7,006 bases of DNA, from the NCBI GenBank assembly GCA_028817685.1, contig JAPPPC010000210.1, forward strand, positions 1-7,006, read 5' to 3'. The stretch's first letter is position 1; every line of letters starts with the position of its first letter. The notes under the pieces are model-generated. The model was not told the DNA's origin, ran no database searches, and saw nothing but the letters and a program-made list of their open reading frames with translations. Shown piece by piece: positions 1 through 5,951 of the stretch. The DNA comes from Rhodospirillaceae bacterium. Lineage in GTDB: Bacteria; Pseudomonadota; Alphaproteobacteria; UBA8366; GCA-2717185. The position numbers were made by a program, and so were the translations under genes.

Positions 1-1002
1 CTGGGGCTCAACGCGATGTTCGTGCCGGAAGCGTTTGGCCGCGCGGCGCTGTCCTTCAGCGCCTATCTCGCCTGCGTGCGGGAGATCAGCAAAGCCTGCG
101 CCGCGACGGGGATCATCTGGGCAACCAATTTTCACGCCATGAAACCGGTCATCGATTTCGCCACAGACGATCAAAAGAAGCGGTTTCTTCCAAGACTGGC
201 GGAAGGGGCGCTGGCGTCACTGTGCATCACGGAACCGAACGCCGGATCGGATGCGACAGGCATGGTGACGAAGTTCACGCCGGACGGCGATGACATCATC
301 GTCAGCGGCGGCAAGACGTTCATCTCCAACGGCAATGTCTCGGACTTCTACCTGGTCTTTGGCAAGTGGTCGGAAATCGACGACGATAAAGCGTCCATCT
401 CCGCCTTGGTGATCGAAAAGGACACCCCGGGCCTCTCCGCCGGCAAGCCCGAAGACAAGATGGGCATGCGCGCGTCGGCGACCACCCCGCTTACCTTCGA
501 CGACTGCCGCGTACCGCGCGCCAATCTTCTGCGCGAACCGGGAGACGGTTTGCGGATCCTTCTGGCTTCGTTGAACAAATCACGGCCGAGCGTCGCGGCG
601 CACGCGTTGGGAATCGCCCGCGCCGCCTTCGAGGATGCGACGGCCTATATCAACCAGCGTCGTCAATCGGGCCGGCCGATCATCGATTTCCAGGGCATCC
701 AATTCCTGCTGTCGGACATGGCAACGGACTTGGCCTTGTGCGAGACGCTGCTGTGGCATGTGGGCCGCATGGTGGATGACGGCGCGGACGATTTCAGCGT
801 CGAGGCATCGATGCTGAAGATGCGTGCCGGCGATGTCGCCATGCGTATCGCGACCGATGCGGTGCAGCTGCACGGCGGATACGGGTATATTAAGGAATAT
901 CGGGTGGAACGGCTGATGCGCGACGCGAAGATCTGTCAGATTTGGGAAGGCACGAAACAAGTGCATCAGCAATATATCGGCCGCAGTTTTATCGACCGAT
1001 GA
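1..1002 (+). CDS. Acyl-CoA dehydrogenase, 5'-truncated by the window edge
   Basis: This flavoenzyme family oxidises an acyl-CoA to the trans-2-enoyl-CoA, passing electrons through FAD to electron-transfer flavoprotein, in the cytoplasm. The frame is open from base 1, giving 333 visible residues. The family is usually about 380 residues, so roughly 40-50 N-terminal residues lie upstream. The ATG at 16 is internal: the residues before it (LGLNA) read straight into the usual N-terminal helical domain. Both family signatures are present: CITEPNAGSDATG at 223-261 and QLHGGYGY...RD at 865-924. The sequence WEGTKQ near the C-terminus carries the Glu (codon 946-948) at the position of the catalytic base in most family members. 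The middle beta-domain has GGKTFISNGNVSD, typical of the FAD/substrate pocket. Chain-length specificity cannot be read from the sequence; a short or branched acyl substrate is possible. The neighbours upstream are not visible. Confidence 0.95.
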   Translation: MGLNAMFVPEAFGRAALSFSAYLACVREISKACAATGIIWATNFHAMKPVIDFATDDQKKRFLPRLAEGALASLCITEPNAGSDATGMVTKFTPDGDDIIVSGGKTFISNGNVSDFYLVFGKWSEIDDDKASISALVIEKDTPGLSAGKPEDKMGMRASATTPLTFDDCRVPRANLLREPGDGLRILLASLNKSRPSVAAHALGIARAAFEDATAYINQRRQSGRPIIDFQGIQFLLSDMATDLALCETLLWHVGRMVDDGADDFSVEASMLKMRAGDVAMRIATDAVQLHGGYGYIKEYRVERLMRDAKICQIWEGTKQVHQQYIGRSFIDR

Positions 1003-1161
1003 CAACCTGAGATGGCGTACGGCGCCGGTCGAACCAACTAGTTTCTTAAGGAAACGTAAATCTAATTTCTCTACAAATTAATTTGGCAAATTGGAGTATT
1101 CTACACACAGATTTCCGCACTTCCGGAATATCGACACAGGCAAAACTAAGCGCTCCGAATT
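1003..1161. promoter_or_regulatory. AT-rich intergenic region upstream of the sensor kinase
   Basis: This 159-nt gap is visibly AT-rich between about 1040 and 1110, in contrast to its GC-rich surroundings, so it most likely carries the kinase promoter. I could not find a convincing -35/-10 pair: TTGGCA (1083-1088) and TATTCT (1097-1102) are only 8 nt apart. It holds nested palindromes (separate entry), a short inverted repeat GTTTC-ttaag-GAAAC (1041-1055) and an 8-bp palindrome TTCCGGAA (1121-1128). TTAA-N7-TAAA at 1046-1060 is one base away from the CtrA-type TTAA-N7-TTAA pattern. No rho-independent terminator for the upstream gene is evident, because the 1041-1055 repeat has only a 5-bp stem and no T-run. 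Confidence 0.5.
1074..1092. repeat. Nested palindromes, candidate operator
   Basis: Three 6-bp half-sites lie almost back to back: CAAATT (1074-1079), AATTTG (1080-1085), one G, then CAAATT (1087-1092). The first two form a perfect 12-bp palindrome. The second and third form another inverted repeat around a single central base. The arrangement resembles an operator for a dimeric regulator. It lies about 70-90 bp upstream of the predicted kinase start. No regulator family is recognised from the motif. Confidence 0.4.
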
Positions 1162-2826
1162 TTGCGCCCGGCGTTGAAGCACGAGGAAACACCAATTAGC
1201 TCAGGCTCGACATACTCAGCGTCACCGGATACCGACATACTGTCCGATCAGGACCGCATGCGGCTGGCGGCTTTGGAAGGGTATGCCATCGTCGATACGC
1301 CGGCAGAAGAATCTTTCGACCGGATCACGCGGATTGTCAGTGCGGCGTTGGACACGCCGGTTGCGTTCATCACATTTGTCGAAGCACATCGGATCTGGTT
1401 CAAATCCGCAATCGGTGCGAATGTACAGGAATGCCCGCGGGAGGGCGCGTTCTGCGACCAGACGGTCACGCAAAATTCGCGTTTGGTCGTCGGTGATGCC
1501 CGGGTTGATAGCCGGTTCGCCGACAATCCTCTCGTCGCCGGCCCGCCGGGGTTCCGATTTTATGCCGGCATGCCGCTGCGCACGCGGGACGGGACCAGTA
1601 TCGGAACCCTCTGCGCCATGGATACGAAGCCGCGGGCGCTAAGCGAGAAGCAGTTGGACATTCTCGACGATATGGCCGCGTTGGTTGTCGATGAGTTGGA
1701 GCTACGGCGGGCGGCAAAGTTCGTCTTGAATGAGAACGAGAAACGCTTCCGTGACTTCGCCAGCACGACGTCGGACTGGTTCTGGGAAACCGATAGCGAC
1801 CTGCGGTTCTCTTACTTCTCGGAGCGCTTTACCGAGGTCACCGGGGTTCCGACAGAATGGCTGCTCGGCAAGACACGGCAAGAGTCCGGCATCGCGCAAA
1901 CACTCGACCCCAGAGTATGGGAAGCCCATCTCGAAGATCTCGCGGCGCATCGGCCGTTCCGGAACTTCGTACACCCGCGAACGAAAGGGACCGGTGAGAC
2001 GGTCTGGCTTTCGATCAGCGGTGTCCCCTATTTCGACGAAGATGGCGAGTTCGTCGGCTATCGCGGTACCGGTACGGAGATTACACAGCAAAAGCAGACG
2101 GAGGATGCCCTCCTTGCCGCCAAAGAGCAGGCAGAGCGTGCGGATGCGGCGAAAACGGAATTCGTCGCGAATATGAGCCACGAATTACGCACGCCGTTGA
2201 ACGCGATTATCGGTTTCTCCGACGTCATGAAGAACCAGGTGTTCGGTGAAATCGGCAACAATCGCTACATCGACTACGCGAAGGATATCAACGCCTCCGG
2301 CACACATCTGTTGGCGATCATCAACGACATCCTCGATGCGGCGAAACTCGATACCGGCGAATTCTCGATCAGTATTGTCGATGTCGAAATTCGCAGCCTG
2401 TTGCGCGAATGCGAGGTCATGGTGATGGATCTGCTGACCCGCGCCGTGCTGAGTTTGGATCTACAGATCGACGACACGCTGCGGCTGCGGCAGGTTCTAC
2501 TCAATCTTTTGACCAACGCGATCAAATTCACACCGGAAGGTGGCGAGATAACTGTAAGGGTCGAACGTTCAGCGGATAACGGGATCGAATTCACCGTAAC
2601 GGATACCGGCCGCGGCATCGCCAAGCGGGATATCTCCCGCATTCTCGAACCCTTCACGCAGGTCGACAGCACCGATTCCGACCAGCTCGAAGGCACCGGG
2701 CTCGGCCTCTATCTGGCAAAGCATCTCGTGGAAAAACATGGCGGCACGCTCAGCATCGAAAGCGAGCTGGGTGTCGGTACGGCCGTGAAGTTCTCCTTGC
2801 CTGCGGAACCCAACGCCGCGCGCTAG
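1162..2826 (+). CDS. Soluble GAF-PAS sensor histidine kinase
   Basis: A 554-residue two-component sensor kinase without membrane segments or signal peptide, hence cytoplasmic. Domains in order: GAF (about residues 35-180), PAS with PAC motif (about 190-315), HisKA with H-box NMSHELRTPLN (phospho-acceptor His340), and HATPase_c. The ATPase domain has its N-box LLNLLTNAIKF (Asn452), G1 box DTGRGI (Asp481), F-box EPFTQVDS and G2 box GTGLGL (511-516). It should autophosphorylate on His340 and pass the phosphate to a response regulator. No receiver domain is fused and no regulator gene is adjacent, so the partner is unknown. The signal is also unknown; no heme or flavin ligand motif is obvious in the GAF or PAS domain. 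The segment just before the N-box looks about 8 residues short (see findings). The start is uncertain: TTG at 1162 lacks a clear Shine-Dalgarno sequence, whereas ATG 1258 has AGGA 4 nt upstream but would begin right at the GAF domain. Confidence 0.92.
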   Translation: MRPALKHEETPISSGSTYSASPDTDILSDQDRMRLAALEGYAIVDTPAEESFDRITRIVSAALDTPVAFITFVEAHRIWFKSAIGANVQECPREGAFCDQTVTQNSRLVVGDARVDSRFADNPLVAGPPGFRFYAGMPLRTRDGTSIGTLCAMDTKPRALSEKQLDILDDMAALVVDELELRRAAKFVLNENEKRFRDFASTTSDWFWETDSDLRFSYFSERFTEVTGVPTEWLLGKTRQESGIAQTLDPRVWEAHLEDLAAHRPFRNFVHPRTKGTGETVWLSISGVPYFDEDGEFVGYRGTGTEITQQKQTEDALLAAKEQAERADAAKTEFVANMSHELRTPLNAIIGFSDVMKNQVFGEIGNNRYIDYAKDINASGTHLLAIINDILDAAKLDTGEFSISIVDVEIRSLLRECEVMVMDLLTRAVLSLDLQIDDTLRLRQVLLNLLTNAIKFTPEGGEITVRVERSADNGIEFTVTDTGRGIAKRDISRILEPFTQVDSTDSDQLEGTGLGLYLAKHLVEKHGGTLSIESELGVGTAVKFSLPAEPNAAR

Positions 2827-2832
2827 AGCCTT

Positions 2833-3171
2833 TCATCGCGCGCAATCGATACAAACCGGCGTCGCCGGGTCCAATTCCAAACGCTTCGGTTCGATATCCT
2901 CGCCGCAGGTGAGGCAATACCCATAATCTCCCGACTCGACCCGTGCCAGCGCCGCATCGATGCGCCGAATTTCGATCTCCCGGCGGCGCTCGGTTTCCAA
3001 AGCCATCGCTTGATCCTGAAGCGCGTCCATCCGAGAGAGGCGGCCAACCCTGCTTTGATCGAGCTCGACCGGCTTGCGCGACTCCTTGCTCGACTCCACG
3101 ATCGCCAGCAATTCCTGCCGCTTTTCGGTCAAGCGCTTGCGTGCGGTTTTCAGGGAAGGCTTTTTCGCCAA
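2833..3171 (-). CDS. DksA/TraR-family C4 zinc-finger protein
   Basis: A 112-residue protein of the DksA/TraR family, whose members bind the RNA polymerase secondary channel and alter transcription initiation, often in stress responses. The N-terminal part (about residues 5-80) is highly charged and predicted to form a coiled-coil hairpin, with ELDQSRVGRLSRMDALQDQ around the expected tip. The C-terminus has a complete C4 finger, CX2CX17CX2C, at Cys86, Cys89, Cys107 and Cys110, with the conserved Ile, Arg and Pro spacing of the family signature. I chose TTG at 3171 as start because GAGGAG lies 6 nt upstream. The in-frame ATG at 3225 would add 18 residues of unlikely sequence and overlap the predicted -35 box. 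It is shorter than classical DksA (about 150 residues), so it is probably a paralogue, not the housekeeping protein. The exact role is unknown. It is convergent with the kinase gene, 6 nt apart. Confidence 0.9.
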   Translation of the reverse strand: MAKKPSLKTARKRLTEKRQELLAIVESSKESRKPVELDQSRVGRLSRMDALQDQAMALETERRREIEIRRIDAALARVESGDYGYCLTCGEDIEPKRLELDPATPVCIDCAR

Positions 3172-3177
3172 TGCGAT

Positions 3178-3183
3178 CTCCTC
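3178..3183 (-). promoter_or_regulatory. Ribosome binding site that fixes the TTG start of the DksA-like gene
   Basis: GAGGAG on the minus strand lies 6 nt before the TTG at 3171. No comparable site precedes the upstream in-frame ATG (3225) or the other TTG, so this motif decides the start. Confidence 0.7.
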
Positions 3184-3196
3184 GGCCAAGACGATT

Positions 3197-3225
3197 ATGC
3201 TAACCCGCCTGAAGAACCGTAACAA
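3197..3225 (-). promoter_or_regulatory. Candidate sigma-70-type promoter of the DksA-like gene
   Basis: On the minus strand, TTGTTA (3220-3225) and TAGCAT (3197-3202) are separated by 17 nt, each matching four of six consensus bases. An alternative -10, CATAAT, overlaps it with a longer spacer. Transcription would start near 3190, giving a leader of about 20 nt that contains the ribosome binding site. This agrees with the TTG start at 3171. It is inferred from pattern only. Confidence 0.4.
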
Positions 3226-3290
3226 TCGCGCTGCGCCCTTTACCCACCGCCGCGGATCGGTAATCTGGACCTCAAATCCAAATACCTAAT

Positions 3291-3298
3291 GAGGGGAG
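3291..3298 (+). promoter_or_regulatory. Strong ribosome binding site of the CMD-fold gene
   Basis: GAGGGGAG ends 4 nt before the ATG at 3303; its GAGGGG core ends 6 nt before. It is the strongest Shine-Dalgarno at the head of an operon in this window and supports the chosen start. I found no convincing -35/-10 pair for this operon in 3172-3290. Confidence 0.7.
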
Positions 3299-3302
3299 TT
3301 AC

Positions 3303-3854
3303 ATGAGCCGCTTAGGCCCAATAGATCCGGAAAATATGTCACCGGCGCAGAAAAAAGCGCACGACGCGATCGCAGCAGGACCGCGCGGCAGCGTTCGCGG
3401 CCCCTTCGCCGCGCTGCTGCACAATCCTGGCGTCGCCGACGCCGTCCAACGCATGGGGGCGTCGCTGCGCTTCGACGGCACCCTGCCGGACAATCTGCGC
3501 GAGATCGCGATCCTGGCGACGGGCCGTTTCTGGACGGCGCAATACGAGTGGTATGCGCACGCGAAAATCGCGTTGGAGGTCGGCGTCGACGAGAAGATCG
3601 TCAACGCCATGGCGCAACGCCGCCGGCCGAGCTTCACCAAATCCGACGAGGCGGCGGTCTACGAGTTCTGCACCGAACTGCATGAAAAGCAGAATGTTAG
3701 CGACGAGAATTATGCTTGGGTCGTAGAGCAGTTGGGCGAGGCCGGTGCGGTCGAACTGATCGCCCTGTGCGGCTACTACACGATCATCTCGATGACGCTC
3801 AACGTCGCGCAAACGCAGCTGCCGGACGGCGAAGAGCTGCCACTCCGGGACTGA
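3303..3854 (+). CDS. Carboxymuconolactone decarboxylase-fold (AhpD-like) protein
   Basis: A 183-residue all-helical protein of the carboxymuconolactone decarboxylase (CMD) family. The core is the stretch LPDNLREIAILATGRFWTAQYEWYAHAKIALEVGVDEKIVNAM (about residues 61-103). The family spans true decarboxylases and AhpD-type thiol peroxidases. The peroxidase CxxC motif is absent here: by alignment to CxxCxxxH, its two Cys positions are Ala79 and Glu82, while His86 is kept. The only cysteines, Cys123 and Cys156, are far apart. A disulfide-cycling peroxidase role is therefore unlikely, and a lyase, hydrolase or isomerase-like role with Glu82/His86 is more plausible, but unproven. There is no signal peptide. 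It is first in a tight operon, 3 nt before hyuA, so it probably acts on the substrate or product of the HyuAB enzyme. Its name should not be taken as evidence for protocatechuate breakdown, since no other gene of that route is visible. Confidence 0.88.
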   Translation: MSRLGPIDPENMSPAQKKAHDAIAAGPRGSVRGPFAALLHNPGVADAVQRMGASLRFDGTLPDNLREIAILATGRFWTAQYEWYAHAKIALEVGVDEKIVNAMAQRRRPSFTKSDEAAVYEFCTELHEKQNVSDENYAWVVEQLGEAGAVELIALCGYYTIISMTLNVAQTQLPDGEELPLRD

Positions 3855-3857
3855 CCG

Positions 3858-5951
3858 TTGGACCAAACGCACGCCCTCGGCATCGATATCGGTGGCACCT
3901 TCACCGATCTCGTCGTCTATGACCGCGCAACGGGCCGTATCGCAAAAGGCAAGGAACTGACAACGCCGGACGACCCGTCTCGCGGTGTCCTGACAGCACT
4001 TGAGAAGCTGCTTGAGGGCGGCGTCGCGCCGGAATCGCTGTACCGTATCGTGCACGCCACCACGCTGTTCACCAACGCCCTGATCGAGCGCAAGGGCGCC
4101 CGGACCGGCCTGATCACGACCAAAGGTTTCCGCGACGTTCTGGAGATCGGACGGGAACGGAAGTACGAGCTTTACGACATCCACATCGCGATGCCCAAAC
4201 CGCTGGCGCCCCGCGATCTACGGCTCGAAGTGACCGAACGTATGGCGCCGGACGGCAGCGAAATCACGCCGCTGGACGAGGGTGAGCTGCTGCAGCAGGT
4301 CGACGCGTTGCGCGCCGCCGGGGCGGAATCGATAGCGATCGTCTTCCTGCACGCTTACGCCAACCCGGCACATGAGGATGCCGCGCTCGCTGCGATCGCC
4401 AAGCAGCATCCCGACCTGATCGTCACCGCATCGCACGATGTCGCGCCAGAAATCCGGGAATACGACCGAACCTCGACGACGGTAACAAATGCCTATGTGA
4501 AACCGCTGGCGCACACTTATGTCGATCGCCTGGTCGACAAGACGGCGGCGCTCGGTATCGGCGCGCCCTATTTCATGATGCTGTCGAATGGCGGTCTGAC
4601 CCATATCGCAGAGGCAAAACGGTCGCCGGTACAGCTGCTCGAATCCGGCCCCGCGGCGGGCGCGCTGGTCGCCGCCTATTTCGGCAGCAAGGCCGGTGTG
4701 GACAATGTGCTGGCCTTCGACATGGGCGGCACGACGGCAAAACTGGCGCTCGTCGACGAAGGCGAACCGCATGTCGACTATCATTTCGAGGCGGCGCGCG
4801 AAAAACGCTTCGCCGAGGGCAGCGGATTGCCACTCAACATCTCCGCCATCAAGCTGATCGAGATCGGTGCCGGCGGCGGCAGCATCGCGCATATCGACGA
4901 TATGGAGCTGTTGAAGGTCGGGCCGCAGAGCGCCGGCTCCGAACCGGGGCCCGTCTGCTACGGCCGCGGCGGATCGGCACCGACGGTCACCGATGCCGAC
5001 CTCCTTCTCGGCTTCCTGAATGCCGACTATTTCGCCGGCGGCAGCATGAAGATCGACCGCGACGCGGCCCAACAGGCGATGCAACCGCTCGCCGACAGAT
5101 CCGGTCTGTCCGTGGTCGACGTGGCCCGCGGCATCTATGACGTGGTCAACGAGAATATGGCCAGTGCCGCCCGGGTTCACATCGCCGAACAGGGCAAGGA
5201 TCCCCGGCAATACACATTGCTGGCGACCGGCGGCGCAGGTCCGGTACACGCGTACTATGTTGCCAAGAAGCTGGGCGTCCGGCGGCTGATTTGCCCGCTG
5301 GCGGCCGGTGTCGCTTCGGCGCTTGGTCTGCTGATCGCCCCGGCGCGGATCGACAGGGTTGTGACCATCGCGAGCAGCCTGGAACAGATGGACTGGCCGA
5401 AACTGGAAGCGGCCTACCGGGACCTTGAAGAGGATGCCGCGAAGGTGATCGAAGAAACGGGCTTTGACGCGGGCAAGGCCCGGATCACCCGGCTCGCCGA
5501 TATGCGCTATATCGGACAGGGCTTCGAGGTGGTGACGACCCTGCCGGACGGCCCTTACGACGCAAGCGCGGCGCAAAGCTTGCTGGATGCGTTCGAGGAC
5601 ACTTACCGGCGCACCTTCTCACGCACCCCGCCGGACGTGAATGCGGAGATTATCAATATCCGAGTCTCCCTGCGGGCTGACGTGCCCGGTGAATCCGTCG
5701 GCTTCAAGGCGACGGGCGACACGAGCGACGGTGCCCGCGCGCCGCAAACGCGACCGGTACGCTTCCCCGAGTTCGACGATTATGTCGATACCGCCGTTTA
5801 CGATCGCGCCGGCTTAAGGGCCGGAGAGCGGTTTGACGGCCCCGCCGTCATCGAGGAAAACGAATCGACCCTGATTGTCGGCCCCGGCGCCACCATCGAG
5901 GTCGATCCGGATGGCAATCTATTGGTGGCACTGCCGGAGGATGACTCATGA
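3858..5951 (+). CDS. hyuA: Hydantoinase/oxoprolinase family protein, subunit A (HyuA-like)
   Basis: A 697-residue ATP-binding subunit of the superfamily that includes ATP-dependent N-methylhydantoinase, 5-oxoprolinase, caprolactamase, and acetone and acetophenone carboxylases. ATP activates the substrate carbonyl for ring opening or carboxylation. The N-terminal hydantoinase A domain opens with GIDIGGTFTD (residues 8-17), the phosphate-1 loop of the ASKHA fold. The central domain has DMGGTTAKLAL from Asp288, GAGGGSIA (337-344) and ATGGAGPVHA (456-465). A C-terminal HyuA domain follows from about 500. The length suits hydantoinase-type A subunits. The start is TTG at 3858, with GGGA 7 nt upstream; no better in-frame start precedes the first motif. 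It is 3 nt downstream of the CMD-fold gene, and its stop overlaps the hyuB start, so the three are co-transcribed. The substrate cannot be told from sequence; the symbol denotes the family, not proven hydantoin hydrolysis. Confidence 0.93.
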   Translation: MDQTHALGIDIGGTFTDLVVYDRATGRIAKGKELTTPDDPSRGVLTALEKLLEGGVAPESLYRIVHATTLFTNALIERKGARTGLITTKGFRDVLEIGRERKYELYDIHIAMPKPLAPRDLRLEVTERMAPDGSEITPLDEGELLQQVDALRAAGAESIAIVFLHAYANPAHEDAALAAIAKQHPDLIVTASHDVAPEIREYDRTSTTVTNAYVKPLAHTYVDRLVDKTAALGIGAPYFMMLSNGGLTHIAEAKRSPVQLLESGPAAGALVAAYFGSKAGVDNVLAFDMGGTTAKLALVDEGEPHVDYHFEAAREKRFAEGSGLPLNISAIKLIEIGAGGGSIAHIDDMELLKVGPQSAGSEPGPVCYGRGGSAPTVTDADLLLGFLNADYFAGGSMKIDRDAAQQAMQPLADRSGLSVVDVARGIYDVVNENMASAARVHIAEQGKDPRQYTLLATGGAGPVHAYYVAKKLGVRRLICPLAAGVASALGLLIAPARIDRVVTIASSLEQMDWPKLEAAYRDLEEDAAKVIEETGFDAGKARITRLADMRYIGQGFEVVTTLPDGPYDASAAQSLLDAFEDTYRRTFSRTPPDVNAEIINIRVSLRADVPGESVGFKATGDTSDGARAPQTRPVRFPEFDDYVDTAVYDRAGLRAGERFDGPAVIEENESTLIVGPGATIEVDPDGNLLVALPEDDS
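5936..5941 (+). promoter_or_regulatory. Ribosome binding site of hyuB inside the hyuA 3' end
   Basis: GGAGGA lies 6 nt before the ATG at 5948 and within the last codons of hyuA. Together with the overlapping stop and start codons (ATGA, 5948-5951), it indicates translational coupling, which would help keep the two subunits in equal amounts. Confidence 0.75.

Noticed and set aside
16..1002. ATG at 16 as the true start of the acyl-CoA dehydrogenase
   Set aside because: The frame is open to base 1 with family-like residues before it, and starting here would cut away part of the N-terminal domain, so the gene is truncated by the window edge.
1041..1055. GTTTC-ttaag-GAAAC as a terminator of the acyl-CoA dehydrogenase gene
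   Set aside because: The stem is only 5 bp, low in GC, and is not followed by a T-run.
1083..1102. TTGGCA and TATTCT as a -35/-10 pair for the kinase
   Set aside because: The spacer is only 8 nt, far from the usual 16-18, and no sigma-54 type GG/GC spacing fits either.
1702..2181. Minus- and plus-strand alternative frames inside the kinase (PAS region)
   Set aside because: The PAS and H-box motifs are clear in the main frame; the alternatives are compositionally biased and motif-free.
3339..4184. Open frame of 281 codons on the minus strand across the CMD gene and hyuA start
   Set aside because: It crosses two well-supported genes in antisense and shows no family features.
4218..5576. Long open frame of 452 codons on the minus strand
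   Set aside because: It lies entirely antisense to hyuA, whose motifs are unmistakable. Its translation is rich in Arg, His, Gly and Asp with no recognisable domain, as expected from the complement of a GC-rich coding frame.
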